The notes below the pieces were generated by a model that saw only the letters and a program-made list of their open reading frames with translations, had not been told where the DNA came from and did no database searches. The position numbers and the translations under genes are program-made. Of a stretch of 64,000 bases of DNA, positions 1 to 10,019 are shown in pieces; the stretch's first letter is position 1; each line of letters starts with the position of its first letter. This DNA is from Microcebus murinus (lineage: Eukaryota > Chordata > Mammalia > Primates > Cheirogaleidae): positions 7,277,501-7,341,500 of the forward strand of contig NC_134104.1 in NCBI RefSeq assembly GCF_040939455.1, given 5' to 3'.

Positions 1-99
1 CCACTCTTGACTGCCCTGTGATTGTCCACATCACTTTCCTTAACTTCTCCAAATATTTTCTTGCATTCTGAAAAAACAGGAATTATACTTGTACCCACA

Positions 100-175
100 G
101 AAAGATTCCATGAGATAACATGTGCAAATCCTTCATCATGGGGCCTGGCGCATAGTAAAAAGTGCTCAGTGTAGA
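100..175 (+). repeat. MIR 3' end fragment
   Basis: The stretch 'gggcctggcgcatagtaaaa' followed by 'gtgctcag' matches the conserved MIR 3' end (cctggcacatagtaggtgctca). The preceding 'gagataacatgtgcaaatcc' fits the part just upstream. This is an ancient tRNA-derived SINE remnant, short and diverged, with no coding content. Confidence 0.5.
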
Positions 176-264
176 GAGTGAATCTATGATTCTGTGAATC
201 GTACTGTTCTCATAGCTGCCATTCATTTGGTGTCTTCTGGATGCTGATTGTCTTATCAGATGCT

Positions 265-425
265 TTGCGTGGATCATTTTCAATCTTCGAAACAGTTCAA
301 ATGTAGGTACCATTTCCGTTTAACACATCAGGCGGTTGGGTCTTGGGTGGGGGGTTGAGAAGAGTAACTTGCCCAAGGCCACCCAGCTGGTGAAGTGGGA
401 GAGCCAGGATACAGTCTCAGGCCGC
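265..425 (-). repeat. MIR SINE, antisense
   Basis: Reads 'agtaacttgcccaaggccac' then 'ccagctggtgaag' and 'gagccaggatacag', which is the reverse complement of the MIR core (gaacccggctctgccacttactagctgtgtgaccttgggcaagtt). It is an old SINE and its left limit is uncertain. Confidence 0.65.
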
Positions 426-429
426 CCTC

Positions 430-2500
430 TATCCCCATCCACCTGCCCATTGCCTCCTGGAGCAGCCCAGGACACAAAGACTTACAGACCTCCAAGGTAG
501 TGGTTATGGATTATGTTCATTCACGCACTGAAAGTTACAGCTCAGCGATATATTATCTCTTCATTGCTGGCCTTGGCTTTCCCAACAGGCTCACCTTGCC
601 TGACTTGGGGGGGGGGGGCAGGTAGGGGCAATCCGCTCTTGCATAACGGTTGGCATCGAGTCTCTTGAAAGGACGGCCAACCGGCTCACACTCTCCAATT
701 CTACCCAATTCGATGTCATCAGGTGACTGTGCCAACTGAAGCTCTGGGCCAGCCCCGTCCCCAATGGCCTGGTGCCATGCCGTGTATAACCCAAAGTGCA
801 ACCAAGCGGCTAGCTTATAAGCCCTTGGGGGAGGAAAAAATAAAGTTTAACATTGAAAGGGAAAAATCAATTTTGACTATGAACTCTCTGCCAGAAAGCA
901 CTGTAATAAAAAGATGTAGGCTTTGATCAGCCTAATTAAACCCTTTCTGGGGTTTCCATTTCACTGCGAAACATTCAGCAAGACCCTTTTGGGGAGATGG
1001 TGATGATGATGATGATGATGATGATTCTCCAGTCACTGAGGCCATCCTTGGGAGATTTTAATGAAGCACCTGCTGAGTGAATACATTCCCTTTCACATCT
1101 TCTCAAGCATGCTCTATATAGGGTGAATATTACTGGAAATCTGTGAAAGCTGATGGGTAGTGGAGGGTTGATAGATGAGATTAGAGAAAAGCATGCAATA
1201 GGAGCATGGAGAAGCCCAGACTGTAAAGACTGAGTCTGAAATAAACTAAGGCCACATCCACAACTTAGAAAACTAAAGTAATATTTTTAAAAAGTAGGCT
1301 TTTGTTTGCTTAAGATACTCAGTAATACGTACTGTGTCCCCAAACAAAGTCGAAAAAGGTGTGCAACCTAAGGGGACAAAATTGTTACTGGTCCGTGATT
1401 CCTACAGAAACTCTTACGAATTCACAAGGTCCAACATGGGGCAAGAAAGATTTCCAACATCTCCCCTGAGTCTTTCCAGCATGGTTCCTTTGTGTTCACC
1501 CAAAGGGACTGCAGCATGGTCAGACTGGCCGGCAGACCCTGTGCCACCCCCTGCCCCCAAGGCTAGGGGACGAAGTTAAGCCAAGCACAGATGGGTCACG
1601 ACTGCCTGTGAGGAGGAAAGCAGCTTGACCGGCCACCAGCAGATCAGGCCATGAGTAGGGGAGGGCAGGGCTGGGTTTCCAACACAGCTGCACAGCCTCC
1701 ACTGCTGGGGGGTCTGGCCCAGAGTCCCACCTGGGGCTGGTGGAGGAATTAGCAAAAGCCTCATCTGCAGCTGGAAATGCCCACCTGACATCGAAGAGGC
1801 TCACTGTGTGCTCTCTGAGTTCCCATGTCAGCAAGGCAAGGTGTCCCCTACTGCCACACTGAAAGGTGGAAACATACAGTGGCATCTCTTCCCTTGGGTG
1901 CTGTCTGACACATACTCTACCAGGTGTGAGGGGCCATCGCATGAATGGTGAGCACCCACAACCCAGGAGAACGGGCCCCCCAGGAAGGGGGGTCAGAGAG
2001 GGTGTTAGATTTTCTATGCACTTGCCTTCAGGGGGTACTGGTCACATGTCCCGCCCTAGGGTCTCTTCTTACGATGGCATGACATCCACAGCTGGATCCA
2101 AGGAGTAAGCATTTAAATTCAAATGTTTGGTCTGTCTTCTCACCCACCATGCCCATGATTTCTGCTTTCTTCTCTGTGTTCAATCCTCCAAAACCACCTC
2201 TCCCTTAGAAAACTGCACAACTGAGAAAATAGAAGCCGTCAGGCTGGAATAGTCACACGTTCTCATGGCCACGTCTACACCCCACCCAGGCCCTTCTCTC
2301 TGCTCCTCCCTCCCGCCACTGAGGAACCCTGTCCCGCCAGGCGCCAGCCCCGGGCCCACCCCCGCAGCCTCTCCAAGACTCCTTGACGGCAACCGTCCTC
2401 CATCACGAATTTTTTGTTCCTGATGGTTCATATCTGCCAACATGAAACCGTTTTCCAATATCTACCATCTTAAAGAACAAAGAAACTAAACAGCACTACA
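430..2500. other. Single-copy DNA, no gene recognised
   Basis: No repeat family or conserved exon was recognised. Small open frames on both strands lack family motifs and consistent codon structure. Two simple tracts are visible: a run of 12 G at 607-618 and a GAT triplet array at 1001-1025. The part after about 1500 is GC-richer than its surroundings but not clearly CpG-rich. Confidence 0.4.
1001..1025. repeat. (GAT)n microsatellite
   Basis: About eight uninterrupted tga/gat triplets. It lies in apparently non-coding DNA and is a candidate polymorphic short tandem repeat. Confidence 0.9.
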
Positions 2501-3775
2501 CTTCTCTTGATGCCATGTCGCATTCTGGCACTGCCCCCTTTCTCAGCCTCCCTTCCTGTGTGACTTATGGAAAGAACCGACATCTCCATTGCCACTGTCT
2601 TCTTGCCCACCTCAGACGGACCTCAATTCCCAGCACGCCACCGAAACTCGCCAGCAAGGTCCACCTGCCGCTCCAAGACTCCTGTGTCCCCTCTTCCCCA
2701 CCTCCCTCTCCAGCCCTTCCTTCCTTCCCGGCATTTGTGACCCACCCCCTCTGCTCTCCCTCCTCCCCCGTGAGCGCCTCTCCACTCCCCTCTGCCAGCC
2801 ATTTCTCCCCGTCCCCAACCCCCAGAGCACCTTCCATCCGACCCCTGTTCTCCGTGTTCCCTCTCAGCGACCTCAGCCAGGCTCTGGGCTTTAATTACTG
2901 TCTTTTTCTATGTGACACCAAGTTTCCCCCTCTGGTCCAGCCTCTGCCCTGAGCTCTGCACTCACAGACCCAAGCAGGTACTTGGGTCCCCATTCACGTG
3001 CCTAACAAGCTCCCATCACCAATGCGGCCGGAGCTTTGAAACTACAGCTTTCCCAGCTTTCCCGGAGCCCGTTCCCTCCCCGTCTTCCCCACGTTCGTAA
3101 ATGTCATCATCAGCCATACGGTGACTTGAGTCCAAAACTGCAGCATCATCCTAGATTCGTCTCGTTCCCTTCCTGTGGAAGTCCTATGGGCACTGTGTCC
3201 CTACAGCTGCCACTCCGGAGTAAGCTGGCATCACACGGAGGTGATGACGTTCAGCTGGTCTCCTTGCCGACGGCCGCCCTGCAAAATCCCACTTGGCAGG
3301 TGACAGCCAGAGCACTCCCAGTAGGATATACCTTTCCGAGCGAGTCACTTCCCTTTCCTCAAGCCCTCCCTGTGGACGCCCACCGCACCTGGCAAATCCG
3401 ATTCCTTGCTGGATCTTACTAGACCCCCTGGCCCGGCCCCCGCCAGCTGGTCCTACTGTCCCCAGCCGCTTACCTGCCTGACTCATGCTGCAGCCACCTG
3501 GGGGTTCAGCTGCGAGCACAGACATCTCGCTCAGCCAGGCCTTCCCCGACCGCCCCACAGAAACCAGCGTTCCGCTCACTGTGTGTCCAGCAGACGCTAT
3601 CTCATTAATTCGATTATTAGCAATTAGAATGGAAGCCCCATCAGAGCAATACCTCGCCTCGCTCGTTGCTGTGCGCCCAGTACCCAGAACAGTTCCCAAA
3701 CCACAGCAGGCACTGGAAAAATAAGTAGGTACAGAATAAATGCATGGAGGAATGAATGAGTGAAGTATCTCGTAT
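2500..3775 (+). repeat. L2 LINE, 3' part
   Basis: Pyrimidine-rich sequence resembles the L2 ORF2 end and 3' UTR. 'ccaggccttccccgaccgcc' matches L2 'aggccttccctgaccacc', and 'ttagcaattagaatggaagc' matches the 'actagaatgtaagctcc' segment. The end has 'aataaatg' followed by gaatga-type tail repeats near 3740-3770. The part before about 3000 is less certain. Open frames here on either strand, including one of about 171 codons on the minus strand, are incidental to the decayed LINE. Confidence 0.65.
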
Positions 3776-3849
3776 GGTCACAAATCCGATTGGTCCCTAA
3801 GCACGCAGAAAGGAAGTCAGGAGTCATTTAAAATTGCCTCAATAAAACC

Positions 3850-5165
3850 CCCAAAGATCGCCCTGGTCTTGGTCAGGCTTGGTCTATATACCTCTACCCA
3901 CCTCCTCCTCCCCGTCTCCTTCGAGGCACCCTTCTTCCGCCTGCCTCTTAAAATCTCGGTGGCTGCCCCGGACTCTGGGCCCTCCTTGCTTCCCTTCTGC
4001 ACCTTCTCCCAGAGCAACCTCTCCCTGCCTCAGGGCATCACTCCATCTGCATACAGGTGGTTCCCTCAGGTGCAGCCTCGCACCTGCCTCCTGAGCTACA
4101 GAGCCAGGCAGCCAACTGTGTCCTGGACATCTGCATCCGGATGGCTCTCAGGTCCCTTAAATATAGCTTGCCTTAAACTCAGACCCACTCCCTCTCCTGT
4201 ATTCCACGCCTTCATGAATGGAATCTCTTGCCTCCTAGTTGCCCAGGCTGGAGACCTGGCTGTCCTCTCATGCTCTTCCCTCCCTTGTGCTCTGCAGTGC
4301 AACTATTTGTTCCGCAATCCCTGGGCTGCTGCTGGACCCTAGGAAAAGGCATCCTGCCTCAAGACACTCTACTGCCATCTGCTGGGAAATCTGTGTAAAA
4401 CATAGACATCTGTACCCCTTAGATGTAGTGAGTTGTGCAGTGTACAACCCACACAACCATATGAGGCAGCCCTGGCTAAGCTCGTCCATTCCGTCTCATA
4501 CCTGTCTCTAGTACCCACTCCCCTCCAGCGTCTTGGCCACTGCGCTGGTTCACACCACCGTGCCGTCCCCCTGGACTATTACCATGCTCCCATACTGGTC
4601 TCCCTGACTGCAGCCTTTCATTTGTGTAACCCCTCTCCTCATGGTCGTCAGAACAAACTTTGTAACATACGGATCCCATCCTCCCCTCACTCCCCCGCTC
4701 AAACATTCTCAGCAGCTTCCGAGGAGATAAAGAATAAGGACCGACCACCTCTGCACGTCACAGACTTGCCACCTGTGCAGGTGCCCTGTCCTCTGCTCCA
4801 CTGAACGCCTGAACACGCGGTGGGTCATTTCAGCTCTGGCCTGCACACGTGCTATGACTTGATCCCTGCCTGGAACACCCTCTTCCACTGACCATCTAGC
4901 TACTCCTACTCACCCACCAAATCTCCCTGTAAATGCTGCCCCTTATGGAACCTTCCAGACTGCGTAGCAGATTCAAAAGTCCCCCTGCTCTGCTGCGCTG
5001 CATTTCTACAAATCCCCATGATGTCTTGTGTGTGAGACCCATGTGGGTGTCCCCAACAGAAGTGACATTTTTAAGGGTAAAGATTTTGCCCTTTTTCCCC
5101 CCTCTTCCCAACAAGTAGCACAATCTGGCATGGCAGGAGCTCAATAAAAAGATGAAAAAATAACT
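3850..5165 (+). repeat. Second L2 LINE, ORF2 end plus 3' UTR
   Basis: 'gtgtcctggacatctgcatc' matches the L2 ORF2 segment 'ctcgacatctccacttggatg'. 'gcctggaacaccctcttcc' matches 'gcctggaatgctcttccc'. The end at about 5130-5165 reads 'gcaggagctcaataaaaaga', the canonical L2 3' end. The first L2 also ends with a complete 3' tail, so these are two separate insertions rather than one broken copy. No intact reverse transcriptase frame remains. Confidence 0.75.
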
Positions 5166-5960
5166 GATTTTAAAAAAAACAGGTTTGGCCTTTCTGAAAT
5201 GTCTCAGTCTTTCTGAAGGGTTTCCTTTCCTCCTGCCTGGTGTTCTCTGGGCTCTACCAGGAGCCAAGGGCAACATCTGGCTTCCTTGTGAAGGTTGTCA
5301 TGGCACTGAGTTTAAAAGTTACAGATATTATGTTACTAAAAGAGTCTGTGTATTCTATAAGATCCTTTTCCCACCCAATATTCACCCTGCGTCTTATAAA
5401 CTCCATCCAACATAAACACAGAGAGTTTAAAGGAGGGGTCCAAAATGTAAACTTGTCCCCAGAATTGAGTCTCAGAATTACATATAAAGCTCTGCCAAGT
5501 AGAAATATCTCTGCACCCCCTTTTTCAGTGGGTCCAGTCCAACAGGGACCCTCCAGGGCCAGGAGGCTGGGCTCCAGGGGCAGCCGTCCCTCAGGGCATG
5601 TAGGTCACCTAGTCACATGCACAGAGAGTCCCTTTGATGGTACCCAGTTTTGCAGGCAAATCTCCTCCCCTCCCCAGAGGAACAAGCAAGGCTCTCAGAA
5701 GAGCAAAACACGGGGAGAGTTTGTAATCCGTCAACAAAGAACATCTGTCTCTGCACAACCCTTCCCCAGCACAGTGACGAAGGAGTGGTGAGACTGAGGG
5801 GTGTCTCTGTAGCTTTCTAGAAGGCCTTTCTAAAGGTGAAACAGGCAAGCGGGCCCAGGCTGAGGGCTCCTCAGTCTGCAGGCAAGGATCTTCCAGAGCC
5901 TTCCATGCACCTGGCACTGTGCAAAGATAAAAAGGACGCAGTCCTGCCCTTGAGGGCCTG
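5166..5960. other. No feature recognised
   Basis: Single-copy looking sequence. A plus-strand open frame of about 183 codons (5240-5791) has no family motif and unremarkable composition, and I treat it as chance. Confidence 0.4.
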
Positions 5961-5964
5961 GCAG

Positions 5965-6240
5965 TTGAGAGCAGGGCTTCAGCGAAGGACTTTCTGTGAA
6001 GGGCCGGATAGCAAAGGTTTTAGGCTTCGTGGACGGTCTCTGCCCCATGACTCGTCGCTGCCGAGCGATGTGGAAGCTGCCACAGGCAACCGGCTACAAA
6101 ATGGGCGTGGCCGTAAATCCCCGTAAAAGTGTGTTTATGGACACAAGTCATTTTCACGGTTCATAAAATATTATTCTTGTTTGGATTTTTTCAACCATTT
6201 AAAAATGTCGAAACCACTTTGAGCTCTCTCCTGTTCTGGA
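5965..6240 (+). mobile_element. MER58-like hAT-Charlie MITE, partial
   Basis: The series 'ggactttctgtgaagggccg', 'gatagcaaaggttttaggct' and 'acaaaatgggcgtggc' matches the hAT MITE whose consensus contains 'tttctgtaaagggccagatagtaaatattttaggctt' and 'aatgggcatggctg'. I assign it to the MER58 group from memory. Terminal repeats are not both preserved. It is non-autonomous and has no transposase. Confidence 0.55.
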
Positions 6241-6244
6241 CGAC

Positions 6245-7385
6245 GAGTCTGACATTAAAACAAATGCAACCCAATGCCACGGGGAACGATGTATAGAGGA
6301 GGAACGTCTTACATGCGGACAGGGGCCATCAGAAGACCACGAGCGCCCCTGCCGTGCTCCCGGCCATAACTTCACGGTGGATGTGCCCCGTGATGGCGGC
6401 CACACAGCGGCAAGGACGCCCCGTGCTCCACTGGGGAAGCAGCGGCCAAGTGGTGATGAAAGCACTTGTATTTGCACGTGGCATTTGCATTCTCCCTGAG
6501 TGAGAGCATACTGGGGAGCAGAGATTCCTGACCTTTGGGAGGAAGCTAAAATTGAACTTCACGCAGAGACGCCGCAGTAAACAGTACTATTATTAACATC
6601 CTGTTTTCAAAGAAAAAGCTAAAAGAACACGAGCATCTTTGGCTAATGAATATTTGCATTGATGCTTGCACTTCCTTTTCTGTTTGCTCAGTGTTTCTTT
6701 GGGGGGGAAAGTACTCCCTCTACTTAGAGTTCCCTGACTCTTCCCACAGCAGCATTTATTCTTAATATCAATGCATTTGGAGGTTGAATGTCCTAAATTC
6801 CATCCGCCTGGAAAGAGCCTTTCTTCGTCCAAACTCCCCTCTGTCCTCACCTCCATCTGCTTAGGAGGCAGGGCGTAACTGACAGTAATCTGCCATCCCC
6901 AATGACACCATGAATCACACATCCACACGACACAACCCTGCACGCTCCACCGGGCAGTTATGGGGCATGTCCCTGCAGAAAGGCCTCCTTGAGAAACTCT
7001 CTGGTAATGCCTCTGAGCTTACAGACCAGCTATTGTCACTGCAGCTCCCAAGTGACATGGTGTAACTTTGCCGTCACAGGCCCAACCAAACACCGTAGCT
7101 GGAAAGACCTCACGAAGACGCAAGGACAGGCTTTGGCTATGTTCCTATCTAATCCCAGGATCTCGAATCAGAATAATTGTAACAAACGGTTGAGTAGCAG
7201 TAGCACCTGTGAAATTTCCTACATAAAAATCGTTCTCCCTGGCACACGCCTTCACTGGGAAACACACACTGGGGTCCTCTGGTTCTGTCCGGGTTGGTGG
7301 CTGTGCTCTGTCTTTCTCACACGGCTTTCTGTGGCTCGGTGACATCTTTCCAGGTAGACTCTAAGCTACGAGTGGTAAAAACCCC
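6245..7385. other. No feature recognised
   Basis: Apparently single-copy. Open frames up to about 117 codons on both strands show no recognisable domain. The CpG-containing part at about 6300-6430 is short and not an island. Confidence 0.35.
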
Positions 7386-7387
7386 CG

Positions 7388-7561
7388 CAGGGGTGAGGAC
7401 CTGTGGCCTCAAGACCACATGTGGCCCTGCAGATCCCCAATGCAGCTCCTCAACCAAATCCAAACTTCACAGAACAAATCCCTTTATTAAAAGGGTTTGC
7501 TCTGTAAAATTTGGATTCGGTCTAAAGGCCGCACTCAAGGATCTGGAAGGGCCCACCCCTA
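7388..7561. mobile_element. Short hAT-Charlie MITE related to the 54.65-57.39 kb element
   Basis: Starts 'caggggtgaggacc' and ends 'cccacccct', matching the terminal inverted repeat of the long hAT element (left 'taggggtggggaacc', right 'ggttcccacccctg'). It contains the palindromic 'gaccacatgtggcc' (7413-7426). Its inner right part 'aaaatttggattcggtctaa' plus 'aggccgcactcaagga' matches the long element's right end at 57314-57350. It is internally deleted and encodes no transposase. The flanking 8 bases do not match as a target duplication. Confidence 0.65.
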
Positions 7562-7959
7562 CTCTTACGGACTTCTCTCCCGGCTCCCCTTGGCACCATG
7601 CCGAGCACAGGAAGAACACAGTGCCTGTTGGTGACAGCTTGGGGGACCTGTCAAGGTGCCTCCTGGCCTAACTCTGTGGATCCCAACCATGCTAGAGTTC
7701 GTGGATGACAATTTGACAGGTGAATCTGGCCATGAAGTTCAACACAGCTAGCCCATTTTGGATCATAACATTGACCCCACGCACCATGCCAGATCAGCAT
7801 TTAGGGCAGAAGGAACAAGCTTCTGAAATTCCCCACATTTGCCTCATCATTCTCACTGGATATAGACGCAGAGGCAGACACAGATGTGGATGCAGGTGTG
7901 GTGTTGGTGCTCTCTTAATCACTTTTTACCGCTACATTCTTTAGTGTAGATTATGCAAA

Positions 7960-8935
7960 AGTGAAGGCAGTCTTACAAAACCACAGATCAAAATAAGGAA
8001 GTGGATATTGATACAGTGTTATTAACCAATCTACAGACTTGATTCTGCTTTTGTCAATTTTTCCATTGTTTCTCTTATAGTCAAAGAAAATCCAAGTCAT
8101 ACTTGTTGTCATCTCTCTTAATCTTCTGTCATCTAGTGGAGCTCTTCTTTCTCCTTCATGACATTAGCTTTTTTTGAAGAATATAAGCCAGTTACATTGT
8201 AGAATGTCTCTCAACTTGAGTTTTCCTAATGCGTTTCCATGATTAGACTCGGCGTATGTGTTTTGGGCAAGAAGACAACAGAGGTGGTGCTGTGTCCTTC
8301 TGGGTGCCTCGTATCAGGGGAACATAGTGTTGGGTTTTCCCGTTGGGTGATGGTAACGTCAGTCTTATTTTTCACTTTGAAACAAGTACCTTCTTGGCTA
8401 GATACTTTGAGACCCTTTGAGAATGTCCTATTCCTCCTCAAAGTTTTATTTTAGCATCCACTGATGATTCTTGCCTGAATCAATTATTCCTATAATGGTT
8501 ACCAAACAGTGACCTTCTTAACTCCACAGCTCTTTCTACATTCATGTGTTGGCTTTCCACCATAAGCAGAGCTTTTTCCCTCCCTTACTATTTATTTATA
8601 TCAGAATGAACTCATTGATTCTTATTTTATTGAGTGGGTTACCATCTGCTACTATCATTATTTATTTGTGATGCTCAAATTATCCCATGTTTGGCCAGTG
8701 GGATCTCCTTCTAGAGGCTCCTTGTCCTTTGAACATTTCCTCACCATCATTTTTTGTGCTCTTCTCTTTTTTCTAGAACAAAAAAAAAAAAAAACGTTAT
8801 AGGTTCACCTGGAACATTTCCAGCTCTGGAATCAGACATTTCTCCAAATATTCCTGATTCCTCTTGGTAGAGAATGGTCTCTTTAGAGGCCAAGACCTGG
8901 GGGCACTAGGTGGGCTCAAGCAGATATTTATTATT
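7960..8935. repeat. Old L1M-type LINE 3' UTR
   Basis: Several blocks match a mammalian L1M/L1ME 3' UTR that I recognise: 'tttgaagaatataagccagtt', 'agaatgtctctcaacttgag', 'catccactgatgattcttgc', 'ttatttatatcagaatgaac' and 'gagaatggtctctttagagg'. A run of 15 A interrupts the region near 8780. Strand is left open because I do not recall the consensus orientation reliably. No ORF survives. Confidence 0.55.
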
Positions 8936-9235
8936 AGGCCATTCAGCTTACAAAAGAGAAGGTCAGTTCTGGCCCAGCTCAGCTGGCTGCTAGGTGCATG
9001 TATCTGAACTCAACTGGCAGCTCAAATGCTGCCCTCCAGAAACTCGTCAGGGAGAAATCCCAAGTTCATCACCTCCAACGTTTATCAGAAAGTTGGTCTG
9101 GGGTAAAAACACATAGGGAGGTCTATGCAAGGTCACACAGTCCCTGCCTTCTTACAGAGAGCTGCAAACCCAGCCTTGGCAACTGCAGGCAGAGCAAAGA
9201 GCCATCTTGTACTTAGAAGCCCACTACAGAAGCTT

Positions 9236-9530
9236 TTTATTGCACTGAACAATGTAAAACCAGCCATGTGAACCTGACCCTGTGTCTGCTAGAAGGCGGT
9301 GTTGACACACCCACTGGCCAGCTTGTTGCAAACTCTCAGGAGAAATTTCTTCATGTCACAGAACTGAGAATACTTGGGCTTTGGCTTAGCTGTTGATTTC
9401 CTTTTGTGTGATGGAAGCTGTAAGTTCTGTAACCAGCCAGGCCCCCTGTGGTTGCAGCAGTGCCTAGAATCAAACGTGCCCAGCATGTGGAAGCTGAGCT
9501 CCATCGTGGTGTGCATCCTCAGAATGCTTT
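9236..9530 (-). pseudogene. Possible mRNA-derived fragment, unidentified
   Basis: On the minus strand there is an open frame of 75 codons (9516-9289) rich in Cys, Lys and His. A short tail follows, with the polyadenylation signal AATAAA at about 9236-9241. This arrangement resembles the end of a processed transcript or a last exon. I cannot identify the protein, no A-tract follows the signal, and the frame could be chance. Confidence 0.2.
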
Positions 9531-9607
9531 ATTCCAGGGGCTTTTAGGGCCCTACCCTCGGGGGGTTTCCTCCCCACAGCGCCACCCCTGCCAGGATGTT
9601 GGCTATT

Positions 9608-10018
9608 TTATATGCTGTGTATACGAGACAGGGCGGGCTGCCATAACAAAATATCATAGACCAGGTGGCTTAAACAGTTGACATTCATTTTCTCACACTC
9701 TGGAGCCTGGCAGTTCCAGGTAGAGTTTCCAACAGATTGGGTGATGAGGGCTCATTCTCTTCCGGGCTTGCAGATGGTGCCTTCTCACTGCATCTCCAAT
9801 GGTCTTTCCTTTGGGTGGGCCCAGAGAGGGGGAGAGAGCCCTCTTGTGTGTCTTCCTCTTCTTAGAAAAGCACCCATACTATAGGGTAGGGTTCCTACTC
9901 TTAGGACCACATTTAACTTTTAGGACTTCCTTATAGGCCACATCTCCAAATACAGCCACATCAGGGGTTAGGGCTTCAATCTATGAAGTCCAGGGGCACA
10001 CAGTTCAGTCTCTAGCAC
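9608..10018 (-). mobile_element. MLT1-type MaLR LTR, antisense
   Basis: Reads 'ctgccataacaaaatatcat', then 'ccaggtggcttaaac', 'ttctcactgcatctcc' and finally 'ccacatctccaaatacagcc'. This is the reverse complement of the MLT1 consensus (tatttggagatagggtctttaaag ... gtttaagccacccagtctgtgg). It is a solo LTR of a non-autonomous ERVL-MaLR retrotransposon with no internal region next to it. Confidence 0.75.
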
Positions 10019-10019
10019 T

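Noticed and set aside
3184..3699. 171-codon minus-strand frame
   Set aside because: It lies opposite a sense L2 3' region and is explained by the repeat.
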